The notes under the pieces are model-generated. The model worked only from the letters and a program-made list of their open reading frames with translations, ran no database searches and had not been told where the DNA came from. This document shows positions 24,566-32,863 of a DNA stretch of 32,863 nt, piece by piece. The stretch's first letter is position 1. Each line of letters opens with the position of its first letter. The position numbers and the translations under genes were made by a program. The stretch comes from Bacteroidales bacterium (GTDB lineage Bacteria; Bacteroidota; Bacteroidia; Bacteroidales; UBA7960): assembly GCA_003550725.1 (NCBI GenBank), contig PUKZ01000118.1:1-32863 (forward strand), given 5' to 3'.

Positions 24566-25528
24566 ATGAGCCAGAAAGACCATCATATAGTTTTTATGGG
24601 GACACCCGGAATTGCAGCATATGTTTTGGAGAAAATTATTGATAAAGGGTATAATATCAGTGCTGTGGTTACTTCTCCTGATAAGCCTGCCGGCAGGGGC
24701 AGAAAAGTTCAAATTAGCCAGGTAAAGCGTGTGGCTCTTGATTATGATTTAAAAATACTTCAACCGGCAAATCTTAATGATCCTGAATTTATAAATCAAT
24801 TAAAAGATTTATCACCTGATATACAGGTTGTAGTGGCATTTCGGAAATTACCAAAAGATGTTTGGCAGATACCTCCATTGGGTACTTTCAACATGCATGC
24901 TTCTCTTTTACCCGACTACAGGGGCGCTGCCCCCATCAACTGGGCTATTATTAATGGCGAAAAATATACCGGCGTTACTACATTTTTTATTGATGAAAAT
25001 ATAGATGCCGGAAAAATACTTCTAAAAGAAAAGATAGATATCGATCCGGCTGAAACCGCAGGAAGTTTGCATGATAAGATTAAAATAAAAGGTGCTGAAC
25101 TGGTTATTAAAACCCTGGAAGGGCTTATTAAAAATAGTTTGAAAGCGGTAAATCAAAAAGATATAGAAAAAAAATATCATCATCTCAATAAAGCACCAAA
25201 AATATTGAAAGAAGATTGCCGAATAAACTGGAATAATTCCTGCCAAGATATTGTGAATTTTATTAGAGGGTTAAATCCTAAGCCGGGTGCATATACTGAA
25301 ATTCAAATATCGCGAAATAAGCCTTTAGAAGTAAAAATTTTTTTTGCAGAACCTGAAAAATACAATCACAGCCATCCTGTTAAATCAATACTTACCGACA
25401 ACAAAACTTTTTTTAAAGTCACTACTCCTGATGGTGCTGTTAATATTAAAGAATTGCAAATTCCCGGAAAAAAACGTGTGAGTATAGAGGAGTTTCTCAG
25501 AGGGTATAGCGTAGAAAAACTCTTTTAA
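24566..25528 (+). CDS. fmt: Methionyl-tRNA formyltransferase
   Basis: Formylates Met-tRNAfMet with 10-formyl-THF for translation initiation. The catalytic triad is Asn109 and His111 (FNMHASLLPDYRGAAPI) and Asp147 (IDENIDAGKIL). The start HHIVFMGTPGIAAYVL is close to the family (VFMGTPEFA), but Glu is replaced by Gly15 and Phe by Ile, a departure worth noting. The C-terminal beta-barrel (tRNA-binding) begins near residue 210 and contains NFIRGLNPKPGAYTEI. At 320 residues it is full length. It stands 165 bases after ribH, with no clear promoter in between, and its start has no strong ribosome-binding site. Confidence 0.96.
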   Translation: MSQKDHHIVFMGTPGIAAYVLEKIIDKGYNISAVVTSPDKPAGRGRKVQISQVKRVALDYDLKILQPANLNDPEFINQLKDLSPDIQVVVAFRKLPKDVWQIPPLGTFNMHASLLPDYRGAAPINWAIINGEKYTGVTTFFIDENIDAGKILLKEKIDIDPAETAGSLHDKIKIKGAELVIKTLEGLIKNSLKAVNQKDIEKKYHHLNKAPKILKEDCRINWNNSCQDIVNFIRGLNPKPGAYTEIQISRNKPLEVKIFFAEPEKYNHSHPVKSILTDNKTFFKVTTPDGAVNIKELQIPGKKRVSIEEFLRGYSVEKLF

Positions 25529-25683
25529 AACAGCATTTATTTTTTTTATCATCAAAAAAAATTATTATAGAGGAAAAATTTAACATTTTTATTATAATCG
25601 GCTAAAAACAAGGGTTTAAAAGCAAAAGTTATTAACTAAAAGACTAATTTATCAACAAAATTGAGGTTTTTCGCATATTTCCC

Positions 25684-25713
25684 TTGCATTATTCAATAAA
25701 AGACCTATATTTG
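25684..25713 (+). promoter_or_regulatory. Predicted promoter of the HU gene
   Basis: TTG (25684-25686), 19-base spacer, TATATTTG (25706-25713): an exact match to the Bacteroidota consensus, with a ~40-base AT-rich leader before the ATG at 25762. Confidence 0.82.
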
Positions 25714-25761
25714 CAATGTTTTAGATATAAAAAAAATTTTTTTTAACCAAAACAAAAAAAG

Positions 25762-26034
25762 ATGAACAAAGCAGAATTAATTGATGCAATTGCAGCAGGA
25801 TCAGGATTAACAAAAGCTGATTCTAAAAGGGCACTTGATGCATTTATCGGTGCTACTACTAAAGCTTTAAGAAAAGGTGACAGGGTAGCACTTGTAGGGT
25901 TTGGTTCTTTCTCAGTAGCTAAAAGAGAAGCTCGCAAAGGCCGTAACCCACAAACAGGTAAAGAAATTATGATTCCTGCGAAAAAAGTGGTTAAATTTAA
26001 GCCAGGAGCTGAACTTTCAAATGTTGTAAAGTAA
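25762..26034 (+). CDS. hup: HU family DNA-binding protein
   Basis: Nucleoid-associated dimer that bends DNA. Ninety residues, as in E. coli HU: N-terminal helices MNKAELIDAIAAGSGLTKAD (1-20), the beta arm core VALVGFGSFSVAKREARKGRNPQTGKEI with the hallmark GFGSF and GRNPQTG motifs, and the closing PAKKVVKFKPGAEL. Consensus promoter upstream and strong terminator 20 bases after the stop indicate a single-gene, well-expressed unit. Confidence 0.97.
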   Translation: MNKAELIDAIAAGSGLTKADSKRALDAFIGATTKALRKGDRVALVGFGSFSVAKREARKGRNPQTGKEIMIPAKKVVKFKPGAELSNVVK

Positions 26035-26053
26035 GGCTGAAAAAAAATTTATT

Positions 26054-26088
26054 AAAAGCCGCCTTGATTTTTCAGGGCGGCTTTTTTT
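26054..26088 (+). terminator. Intrinsic terminator of the HU gene
   Basis: GCCGCCTTGA (26058-26067) pairs with TCAGGGCGGC (26072-26081) with one G-T pair around a TTTT loop, followed by seven T (26082-26088). Confidence 0.94.
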
Positions 26089-26111
26089 GTCTTTGCCCGG
26101 TTTATTTATGC

Positions 26112-26142
26112 TTGTTTAGTATGATTATAGTAGCTATATTTG
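26112..26142 (+). promoter_or_regulatory. Predicted promoter of the ureohydrolase-methyltransferase pair
   Basis: TTG (26112-26114), 20-base spacer, TATATTTG (26135-26142); the leader to the ATG at 26164 is ~15 bases. Confidence 0.75.
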
Positions 26143-26163
26143 CTTTTTTGTTAATTAGAAGTC

Positions 26164-27228
26164 ATGCAACAAAGTAAGAAGGAAAAAATCGCTGCTTTTG
26201 ATCCTAGTTGGGTCGGAAATGTAAGCGCAAATATTTTTGGTTTACCTTTCACTACATCAGAATCTGATGTAGTAATATTGCCTGTACCGTGGGATGTAAC
26301 CGCTTCTTATAAAAGTGGTACAAGTAATGGCCCATATGCAATATATAAGAGTTCACCCCAGATCAATCTCTATAACAATTTATGCCCCGATGCCTGGAAA
26401 GCCGGAATAGCAATGGATGAAATACCAAAGCATATTATAAGCCTTAATAAAAAATTGAGTAAAAAAGTAAATACTTACAGGAAGTTTATTCAAAAGGGCG
26501 GCGATATTTTGCAGGATAAAAAAATGACTGCTATACGTGATGAAATTAATGAGGCATCTGCAATTGTTACTAATGAAGTAAAATCAAAAAGCAAAAAATT
26601 TTTATCCGAAGGTAAATATATTGGGCTTTTAGGAGGTGATCATTCTACACCCTATGGATTAATTCAGGCCCTGGCCGAAAAATATACTGACTTCGGTATT
26701 CTGCAAATAGATGCTCATAGTGACCTATGCAGCCGTTTTGAGGGATTGGAGCAATCGCATGCATCAATTATTTACAATATTTTACCTATACAAAATATAA
26801 AAAATATTGTTCAGGTGGGTATTCGTGAAATAAGCCACCAGGAGAATCAAAGAATAAAAAATAATTCAGGCCGCCTCAAGGTTTTTTATAATCATAATTT
26901 AAAAAAATCTCTTTTTGAGGGCAAAACATGGGAATCATTGTGTACTGAAATAGTATCAAACCTGCCGGAAAAAATTTATATAACTTTTGACATCGATGGC
27001 CTGGAGCCTGCAAACAGCCCATCAACAGGTACACCCGTGCCCGGTGGTTTAAATTTCGATCAGGCAATGTATTTACTTGATACTATTGCTCAAAATAATC
27101 GTAAACTAATAGGCTTTGATTTGGTAGAGGTTGCACCAGGAAATTATAACGATATTGATACAATTATTGCAACAAGGATACTTTTCAAGCTGACTACCCT
27201 GATGATAAAAACCAATAATCTTGTCTAA
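26164..27228 (+). CDS. Arginase/agmatinase-family ureohydrolase
   Basis: Binuclear manganese enzyme cleaving a guanidino or related group. The metal ligands are complete: His160 in LLGGDHST, Asp183, His185 and Asp187 in IDAHSDL, and Asp276 and Asp278 in FDIDGLEPANSPSTGTP, with His199 (EQSHAS) as a likely active-site helper. Agmatine, arginine and formimidoylglutamate members share these motifs, so I leave the substrate open, though the agmatinase-like type is most frequent in Bacteroidota. At 354 residues it is longer than E. coli SpeB because of an N-terminal extension and a ~50-residue segment (SLNKKLSKKVNTYRKFIQKG) before the GGDH motif. The next gene's frame overlaps its last bases, indicating translational coupling. 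Confidence 0.9.
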   Translation: MQQSKKEKIAAFDPSWVGNVSANIFGLPFTTSESDVVILPVPWDVTASYKSGTSNGPYAIYKSSPQINLYNNLCPDAWKAGIAMDEIPKHIISLNKKLSKKVNTYRKFIQKGGDILQDKKMTAIRDEINEASAIVTNEVKSKSKKFLSEGKYIGLLGGDHSTPYGLIQALAEKYTDFGILQIDAHSDLCSRFEGLEQSHASIIYNILPIQNIKNIVQVGIREISHQENQRIKNNSGRLKVFYNHNLKKSLFEGKTWESLCTEIVSNLPEKIYITFDIDGLEPANSPSTGTPVPGGLNFDQAMYLLDTIAQNNRKLIGFDLVEVAPGNYNDIDTIIATRILFKLTTLMIKTNNLV

Positions 27229-27241
27229 TGTAAAAGAAAGT

Positions 27242-27937
27242 ATGACATCAATCGATTATTCAGACTATAATGACAAACAACTTCTACAATATCTCGAACA
27301 GTTTGTCACTTCCGAACGTTTAAAAAAAATCAATGAAACCCTTGAGTATCGTACTCGTCATATTACCGTAGTTTTGGAAGACATATACCAATCTCATAAC
27401 GCCAGTGCTGTATTAAGGTCGTGTGATGTTTTTGGAATACAGGATGTGCATATTATTGAAAACAAGAACCAATATATTATTAATCCGGATGTTGCTTTAG
27501 GTTCCACAAAATGGCTTAATTTATATAGATACAATGAAAAAATTAATAATACTGAACAATGCTTATCACGTTTAAAAAAACAAAATTATCGTATAATTGC
27601 TGCATCACCTCAGGAAAATAACTATATGCTCGAAGAGCTACCTGTCGATAATAAAATAGCACTTGTATTTGGTACCGAAATGATTGGATTATCAGATATG
27701 GCTGTCGGTATGGCAGATGGATTTGTAAAAATACCTATGTTTGGATTTACAAAAAGTTTAAATATTTCTGTATCTGCAGCCATTTCTATGTATTACCTGA
27801 CAGGTAAATTGCGTGATAGTAAAGTAAAATGGGAGCTTACACAGGAAGAAAAAGATCAAATAAAGCTTCAATGGTTAATAAACAGTATAAAAAATGCTCA
27901 TTTATTAATTACCAGATTTTTTGAAAACAAAACTTAA
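27242..27937 (+). CDS. trmH: TrmH-family (SPOUT) tRNA/rRNA 2'-O-methyltransferase
   Basis: SAM-dependent ribose methylation, probably of tRNA Gm18. The trefoil-knot motifs are all present: NASAVLRSCDVFGIQDVH (motif 1), ALVFGTEMIGLS (motif 2, usually FGSEGxGLS) and IPMFGFTKSLNISVSAAISMY (motif 3). The RTRHITVVLEDIYQSHN segment just before motif 1 matches TrmH. The frame begins with a TTG at 27221 that overlaps the previous stop, but I choose the ATG at 27242: the family starts near here and ATG is the stronger start. TTG cannot be excluded. The start lies 13 bases after the ureohydrolase stop, so the two are one transcript. Confidence 0.88.
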   Translation: MTSIDYSDYNDKQLLQYLEQFVTSERLKKINETLEYRTRHITVVLEDIYQSHNASAVLRSCDVFGIQDVHIIENKNQYIINPDVALGSTKWLNLYRYNEKINNTEQCLSRLKKQNYRIIAASPQENNYMLEELPVDNKIALVFGTEMIGLSDMAVGMADGFVKIPMFGFTKSLNISVSAAISMYYLTGKLRDSKVKWELTQEEKDQIKLQWLINSIKNAHLLITRFFENKT

Positions 27938-28085
27938 TGTATATTTGTAAAAAGACATTTCTATATATTTTTTCTGGTATATAATAGCTTCATTCAAAAA
28001 GACTTAATAACCTGATAGATAAAGAGTTATTGTTTGTGCTAAATTGTTATTTAATAAAATATTTTTAATAATAAAACATTTAATT

Positions 28086-28253
28086 ATGGGCAAAGGTGAT
28101 CAAAAAACCCGAAAAGGAAAAATTACAAGGGGCACTTATGGAGTCAGGCGCCCGAAAAAAAAGAAAAAGCCTGGTATTACTAATTATCAAAAACCATTAG
28201 CAGAAAAGAAAAGTAAAGAGAAAGAGGATAAAGAGAAAGACGATAAAAAGTAG
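28086..28253 (+). CDS. thx: 30S ribosomal protein THX
   Basis: Small ribosomal protein, with the diagnostic start [19 protein letters not shown] followed by RRPKKKKK, matching Thermus THX (which begins MGKGD, TRRGKIWRGTYGKYRP). It sits at the top of the 30S head, bound to 16S rRNA. The frame is open to an ATG at 28044, but the family always starts at MGKGD, so 28086 is the start, giving 55 residues; the extra ~28 after the core are a Lys/Glu/Asp-rich tail ([12 protein letters not shown]) absent from Thermus. A TATATTTG element (27940-27947) lies ~140 bases upstream with a poorly spaced TTG (16 bases). Confidence 0.92.
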   Translation: MGKGDQKTRKGKITRGTYGVRRPKKKKKPGITNYQKPLAEKKSKEKEDKEKDDKK

Positions 28254-28266
28254 ATTTATCACAAAA

Positions 28267-28320
28267 AACCTGCTAATTTACTTTTAATTATAATAGTAAA
28301 TCAGCAGGTTAAAAAGTAAT
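28267..28320 (-). terminator. Terminator of clpC (convergent with thx)
   Basis: AACCTGCTAATTTACT (28267-28282) pairs with AGTAAATCAGCAGGTT (28305-28320), one mismatch. A T-run on the minus strand (28263-28268 read as TTTTTT) follows the hairpin in the leftward direction, so it serves clpC; the plus-strand side has only A, so for thx it is weaker. Confidence 0.85.
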
Positions 28321-28343
28321 ACATAAAGTTGTTTAACAGTGGC

Positions 28344-30926
28344 TTACATGCCGCTGTTTTGTTTTTCTTTTTGCGAATTTTTCTTAGAAGCTGTTTTTTT
28401 ACTGCTTTTAATTACAATATTATCTCCGTTTTTATTTAGTTCAACATTTATAGAGTCACCTTCTTCAAACTTGCCTTTTATAATTTCTTCGGCAAGCGGG
28501 TCTTCAAGATATTTTTGTATAGCCCTCTTTAATGGGCGTGCTCCATAAGCAGAATCCCATCCTTTGTCTGAGATAAATTCTTTTGCTTTATCAGATATTT
28601 TGATTTTATTGCCCATTTGCTCAATACGTTTATAAAGGAATTCAAGTTCAATATCAATAATCTTCAAGATATCTTCTTTTTTGAGAGAATCAAAAATAAC
28701 CACATCATCAACTCTGTTAAGAAATTCAGGAGCAAAAGTTTTTTTCAAAGCATTTTCTATAACACTTTGAGTAAATTCTTTTGAGTGTGATTTTTTGGCA
28801 GAAGTATTAAATCCTACACCGGCTCCAAAATCTTTCAACTGTCTTGAACCAATGTTGGAAGTCATGATTATTATTGTATTTTTAAAATCTATCCGGCGTC
28901 CCAGGCTATCGGTCAATTGCCCATCGTCAAGCATTTGCAATAAAATATGAAATACATCGGGATGTGCTTTTTCAATTTCATCCAATAATAGTACCGAATA
29001 GGGTTTTCTTCTTACTTTTTCAGTGAGTTGCCCGCCTTCTTCGTATCCAATATAACCGGGAGGAGCACCTATTAACCTGCTCACGGCGAATTTCTCCATA
29101 TATTCGCTCATATCTATTCTTATGAGAGCTTCGTCGGTGTCAAATAAATGTCTTGACAAAATTTTTGCAAGATGTGTTTTTCCAACACCTGTGGGGCCCA
29201 GAAATATAAATGAACCTATTGGTTTGTTTGGGTCTTTTAGCCCTGCACGGTTTCGGCGTATTGCCTTAACAACTTTCTTGATTGGGTCATCCTGTCCGAT
29301 TACACTTTTTCCCAGTTCATTTTCCATGTTTATCAGACGCTCACTTTCATTTAATGCGATTCTTTGAACAGGTATACCTGTCATCATAGAAACAACTTCT
29401 GAAACATTTTTTTCTTCAACGGTTTCGCGATGCAGTTGTGATTCTTCTTCCCATTTACGCTTTTCTGCTTCAAGCAAATCCATTAGTTCTCTTTCCTGAT
29501 CACGGAATTTGGCGGCTTGTTCGTATTTTTGACTTTTTATTGCTGTGGTTTTTTCTTCACGGACCTTGTCAATGTCTTCTTCAATTTTTACAATTTTTTC
29601 GGGTACCCGTATATTAGTTATGTGTACCCTTGAACCGGCTTCATCCATGGCATCAATAGCTTTGTCAGGAAGGTAGCGGTCACTAACATAGCGGTCTGTT
29701 AAATGAACACAGGCATTAATTGCATCTTCTGAGTATAAAACAAGATGGTGATCTTCATATTTTTCCTTAATATTATTAAGTATTTCGGTGGTTTCTTCCG
29801 TTGTTGTCGGATCTATAAGCACTTTTTGAAAACGTCTTTCAAGAGCACCGTCTTTTTCTATGTGTTGACGGTATTCATCTAAGGTAGTAGCTCCAATGCA
29901 TTGAATATCACCCCTGGCAAGAGCAGGCTTAAACATGTTGGATGCATCAAGTGATCCTGAAGCACCGCCTGCACCAACTATAGTATGTAACTCATCAATA
30001 AAAAGAATTACATCAGGAGCTTTTTCCAATTCGTTTAATAAAGCTTTCATGCGTTCTTCAAACTGACCCCTGTATTTAGTGCCGGCAACCAAAGAGGCTA
30101 TGTCGAGTGTAACAATACGCTTACTAAACAAGGCTCTTGAAACCTTCCTTTCAACAATACGTATGGCCAAACCCTCAGCTATAGCCGACTTGCCCACACC
30201 AGGTTCACCAATTAAAACCGGGTTGTTCTTTTTACGCCTGGATAGTATCTGGGCTATTCGCTCCAGTTCACGCTCACGACCCACAACTGGATCAAGACGG
30301 TTTTCCTCTGCCGCTTTAGTAATGTCACGACCAAAATTATCCAGAACAGGTGTTTTAGATTTTTCTACATGCTTCTTTAATGGCCCTCCGCCACCACCAC
30401 CGCCAGTAGGTTCTGACGGCTCATCATCTTCAGCTCCCGGTGATAATTCATCCTTAAAACCATGACGGAAAGTATCCTTAAGATGTGAATTATAGTTGGA
30501 AATTTCTTCTTTTATCGATTCATAATCAATACCATACTGACCCAGTGTTTTTGTAACCAGGTTGTCAGTATCTTTAAGTATTGATAGTAATAAATGTTCA
30601 GTGCCTATTAAATCACTGTTAAAAAGCTTTGCCTCAAGATATGTGATCTTTAATACCCGTTCAGCTTGCCTTACCAATGGAATATTTTCAATAGTCCGGG
30701 TTTTATTTTTTGGTGTGTCAACACGTATAGTTTTCTCAATCGCAGATTTGATTTTTGCCAGATCAACCCCCATGTTGGAGAGAATCTGCACAGCAAAGCC
30801 TTCGCCTTCCCTTATTATACCAAGTAATAGATGCTCAACTCCTATGTAGTCATTGCCATTACGCAATGCCTCCTCACGGCTATATGTTATAACATCTTTT
30901 ACCCTTGGTGAAAATTTAGCTTCCAT
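28344..30926 (-). CDS. clpC: Clp protease ATP-binding subunit ClpC
   Basis: AAA+ unfoldase feeding the ClpP peptidase. Two Clp-N repeats (about 1-75 and 80-150), a glycine-rich linker (GGGGGGG, 175-181), AAA module 1 with Walker A GEPGVGKSA (240-248), an embedded UVR/middle domain with YEQAAKFRDQERELMDLLEAE, and AAA module 2 with Walker A GPTGVGKTH. The ClpP-docking loop VGF is visible in DFGAGVGFNTS. This domain set, including the UVR-type middle region, marks ClpC rather than ClpB. At 860 residues it is normal. McsB/CtsR partners are not in the window. A -7-like TAATTTTG lies on the minus strand at 30956-30963, ~30 bases before the ATG. Confidence 0.96.
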   Translation of the reverse strand: MEAKFSPRVKDVITYSREEALRNGNDYIGVEHLLLGIIREGEGFAVQILSNMGVDLAKIKSAIEKTIRVDTPKNKTRTIENIPLVRQAERVLKITYLEAKLFNSDLIGTEHLLLSILKDTDNLVTKTLGQYGIDYESIKEEISNYNSHLKDTFRHGFKDELSPGAEDDEPSEPTGGGGGGGPLKKHVEKSKTPVLDNFGRDITKAAEENRLDPVVGRERELERIAQILSRRKKNNPVLIGEPGVGKSAIAEGLAIRIVERKVSRALFSKRIVTLDIASLVAGTKYRGQFEERMKALLNELEKAPDVILFIDELHTIVGAGGASGSLDASNMFKPALARGDIQCIGATTLDEYRQHIEKDGALERRFQKVLIDPTTTEETTEILNNIKEKYEDHHLVLYSEDAINACVHLTDRYVSDRYLPDKAIDAMDEAGSRVHITNIRVPEKIVKIEEDIDKVREEKTTAIKSQKYEQAAKFRDQERELMDLLEAEKRKWEEESQLHRETVEEKNVSEVVSMMTGIPVQRIALNESERLINMENELGKSVIGQDDPIKKVVKAIRRNRAGLKDPNKPIGSFIFLGPTGVGKTHLAKILSRHLFDTDEALIRIDMSEYMEKFAVSRLIGAPPGYIGYEEGGQLTEKVRRKPYSVLLLDEIEKAHPDVFHILLQMLDDGQLTDSLGRRIDFKNTIIIMTSNIGSRQLKDFGAGVGFNTSAKKSHSKEFTQSVIENALKKTFAPEFLNRVDDVVIFDSLKKEDILKIIDIELEFLYKRIEQMGNKIKISDKAKEFISDKGWDSAYGARPLKRAIQKYLEDPLAEEIIKGKFEEGDSINVELNKNGDNIVIKSSKKTASKKNSQKEKQNSGM

Positions 30927-31561
30927 AATAAAAATTATTCAGTTTAATTATATTTCAAAATTAATAAAAATCGTCTTCAAATTTAACTACAATTATAACT
31001 AAATGGGTTAAACTTTTTTAGTTATATTAACAATAATTAACAGCAATTTTTGATAAAAGTTTAATAATTAGAACTTAATATCAAAAATAAATTTTTGTTA
31101 AAAAATTAAATTATATTTTTTAGTAAATATAAATAATTGTTGTTTAGTTATTTATTTTTTTAAATATTTTTTACAACTATATCTTTTATTTTGCCTGTTT
31201 ATAGTTTAATAAAATCAAATGATTAATAAAAAAACAGCTTTGTCGCGGTACTTGTTTCTCAAAAGTTTGTAAAAACTTATTATGAAACCGGCACCAATTT
31301 TATTATTTAATTTTCGAAATGTCTTGCTGATATTATTAAATAAGTGAGTTTTAATTTTATTTTATTTATCAAAAAAATTAAATAATTCCCTATTTAAATA
31401 TACGAAAAGTAAAAATCAAATGTTTTCAACTAAAACTAAAACGCCGCCAAGTTTTATTTATTTTAAAAACAAAATAATGATAAAATTGTATTTTTCTTAA
31501 ATTATTATAAAAAAAACCATATTTTTGCTCAAAATAAATTATTAAATTAAAAGATAAAAAA
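30927..31561. other. Long AT-rich divergent intergenic region
   Basis: These 635 bases lie between the starts of leftward clpC and a rightward lipoprotein. They contain minus-strand TAATTTTG (30956-30963) and plus-strand TATTTTTG (31520-31527) -7-like elements; neither has a well-spaced TTG partner. I found no credible gene, hairpin or known RNA in the ~500 bases between. A clpC leader element for heat or stress control could hide here, but I see no CIRCE-like or CtsR-like repeat. Confidence 0.5.
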
Positions 31562-31951
31562 ATGAAAACTTTAAAATTTATTTGCACAATTGTTGTTGCA
31601 GCATTATTTTTTTCTGCATGTGAGAGAGCAGACACTCCTGAACAGGTTGCCGAAGTGTTTTTGAATCATTTGGAAGAAGGAGAGTATGACAAAGCTATAG
31701 AATACGGTACTGAAAGCACACATGAGGTTCTTGAGACTCTTAAAGCCTTTGGAGATATGGATGACCAATTTGGTGAGGCCGAAGATTTTGAACCCAGAAA
31801 GATTTCTGATGTTAAGTGTGATGTAGATGGAAATATTGCAAGATGCACTTATATGGCTGAAGACGAGGAAGGGGAACTTGATTTGATTAAAGAAGATGGA
31901 AAATGGCTGGTTAACATGCAAAAAGAAGCCCCCTTTGATGAATCGTTCTAA
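31562..31951 (+). CDS. Lipoprotein, DUF4878/NTF2-like
   Basis: A 129-residue lipoprotein: short signal (MKTLKFICTIVVAALF) and lipobox FSAC, Cys20. The mature part begins ADTPEQVAEVFLNHLEEGEYDKAIEYGT, the typical first helices of DUF4878-type NTF2-like domains, and ends with paired beta strands (ARCTYMAEDEEGELDLIKED, GKWLVNMQKE). It is acidic. Such proteins are small periplasmic or surface lipoproteins of unknown function. A TATTTTTG element lies ~35 bases upstream. It may be co-transcribed with the next gene (100-base gap). Confidence 0.85.
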   Translation: MKTLKFICTIVVAALFFSACERADTPEQVAEVFLNHLEEGEYDKAIEYGTESTHEVLETLKAFGDMDDQFGEAEDFEPRKISDVKCDVDGNIARCTYMAEDEEGELDLIKEDGKWLVNMQKEAPFDESF

Positions 31952-32051
31952 TATGGATTAAGATTATCTTAAAATCAATAGAACTATTTTGGTTAAATAA
32001 CTCTATTTTTATTATTTTAAATAATGATTAAATAAGTTAGTAAGGTTTTCT

Positions 32052-32708
32052 GTGAAAAAAAAATATTTTTTATTACTTATTATTTCATTATTCGTATTAA
32101 TACTCCTGTTTTCATGTGAGCATGCTCATAAACCAAGAGAACAGGAGTATTTAAATATGGGATATCAGCTGTCTTCAGAAGAAGTTGAAAAAATTCAGGA
32201 TGGTGATATCATAATGAGACAAGGTTATGGAATTGTAAGTTCCATTATATTAGAAACACTCAAAGAAGATATACCTCTTTCACATATCGGTATAATTGTT
32301 GAAAACAGTGAAGGAGAGTATGATGTTATTCATTCCGTCTCGCGTATGATTTCCGATTATGATGGGATTCAGATTGATAACCTAAAAAAATTCATTTCTC
32401 ATAGCAGGAACAATTCTGTTCTTATAACCCGTTACAAAAATGATGATGGAAGTAAAGCTTCCGGGAGGGAAATAAGTAACAGAGCCAAATATTATTTGGA
32501 TAAAAAAGTTCCTTTTGACCATTCTTTTGATTTCCAGGATACAACATCATTTTTTTGTTCTGAACTTGTTTGGAGAATATTGATCGACAAATTTGATGAT
32601 GATATATATGAAAGTTACTCTAAAGGTAGTTTACGTGATAGACTTAAATTTGAGCCTTTTTATGATTTAAATCGTTTTGAGATCATAGTTAACCACCATA
32701 ATAATTAA
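32052..32708 (+). CDS. YiiX/YaeF-type permuted papain-like hydrolase lipoprotein
   Basis: A 218-residue lipoprotein with a signal peptide and lipobox LLFSC (Cys22), followed by a permuted papain-like (C92) fold. The catalytic His is His78 in LSHIGIIV and the Cys is Cys169 in FFCSELVWRI; DGDIIMRQGYG (50-60) is the family entry motif. The family is thought to act as amidase/hydrolase on peptidoglycan-related or lipid substrates; the actual substrate is unknown. The start is GTG, followed immediately by a poly-A/Lys tract (KKKYFLLL), and I choose it because the signal peptide begins there. It follows the DUF4878 lipoprotein by 100 bases. Confidence 0.85.
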   Translation: MKKKYFLLLIISLFVLILLFSCEHAHKPREQEYLNMGYQLSSEEVEKIQDGDIIMRQGYGIVSSIILETLKEDIPLSHIGIIVENSEGEYDVIHSVSRMISDYDGIQIDNLKKFISHSRNNSVLITRYKNDDGSKASGREISNRAKYYLDKKVPFDHSFDFQDTTSFFCSELVWRILIDKFDDDIYESYSKGSLRDRLKFEPFYDLNRFEIIVNHHNN

Positions 32709-32799
32709 AACCTTTAAATTTAACAACTCTATCAGGTATTAATTCTTAGATTTTCACGGTAAATGCAACTTAAAGGGATTTAATTAAAATAGATATTTT

Positions 32800-32837
32800 C
32801 AAGAATGGGAAGAGGTAAAACCTCCTCCCATCTCTTG
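32800..32837 (+). terminator. Hairpin at the window edge, possible terminator
   Basis: CAAGA plus ATGGGAAGAGG (32800-32815) pairs with CCTCCTCCCAT plus CTCTTG (32821-32837), with one mismatch and one bulged C, around a TAAAA loop. It is 92 bases after the hydrolase stop. A clean T-run does not follow (AAGGTTTTCATT), so it may terminate that gene or belong to the leader of a gene beyond the window. Confidence 0.55.
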
Positions 32838-32863
32838 AAGGTTTTCATTAATTTTACCCCCTA

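Noticed and set aside
28044-28085. N-terminal extension of THX
   Set aside because: The family starts at MGKGD; the upstream 14 residues are hydrophobic leader-like noise.
30927-31561. Heat-shock operator (CIRCE or CtsR box) before clpC
   Set aside because: I looked for the inverted repeat and heptad direct repeats and found none.
1-32863. Prophage, insertion sequence or defence island
   Set aside because: No transposase, integrase, phage structural or restriction-modification gene is visible; Fic alone is not enough to call a defence system.

Overview
The window looks like a chromosomal segment of a Bacteroidota bacterium, probably a free-living Bacteroidales/Marinilabiliales-type member; the exact lineage cannot be fixed from sequence alone. 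The signs are: low G+C; two exported proteins ending in type IX secretion (T9SS) sorting domains and a PorD/DUF4835 homologue; many Bacteroidota-type promoters (TTG, 19-21 bases, TAnnTTTG); mostly no Shine-Dalgarno sequences; ribosomal protein THX; and gene neighbours I know from this phylum (coaBC with DUF4835, TPR protein with ribH).

Layout. 1-1095 is a Fic-family AMP-transferase, possibly cut at its 5' end, followed by a structured non-coding block (1096-1576) with a long attC-like hairpin, a GC-rich tail and a separate perfect 15-bp inverted repeat. 1577-4884 is a leftward run: queD, folE, coaBC, porD (queuosine/folate precursor steps, CoA synthesis, secretion). A tRNA-Pro(CGG) lies at 5095-5169. 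5212-10346 holds accessory surface/exported genes: a T9SS protein built of 13 tandem 31-residue Trp-rich repeats, a small proteasome-fold protein with a predicted serine nucleophile, and a T9SS-exported protein with all the catalytic residues of the Porphyromonas peptidylarginine deiminase family. 10534-16331 contains a LolA-like exported protein, a MarR-type regulator with a four-module sulfur-transfer fusion (CoA-disulfide reductase, rhodanese, TusA, DsrE-like), two small low-complexity exported proteins and OsmC.

16613-30926 is mostly housekeeping: ettA, mnmE, sucD, a beta-helix lipoprotein, a TPR membrane protein with ribH, fmt, HU, an arginase-family ureohydrolase overlapping a trmH-type methyltransferase ORF, ribosomal protein THX and clpC. 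The right end has two lipoproteins (DUF4878-like and a YiiX/C92 papain-like hydrolase) and a hairpin at the window edge.

The best candidates for something new are the Fic-linked attC-like element, the Ser-type Ntn-hydrolase, the deiminase whose arginine clamp appears missing, and the 31-residue repeat protein. I see no CRISPR array, no intact insertion sequence, no prophage and no clear defence island. Functions rest on motifs recognised by eye; no database search was run.
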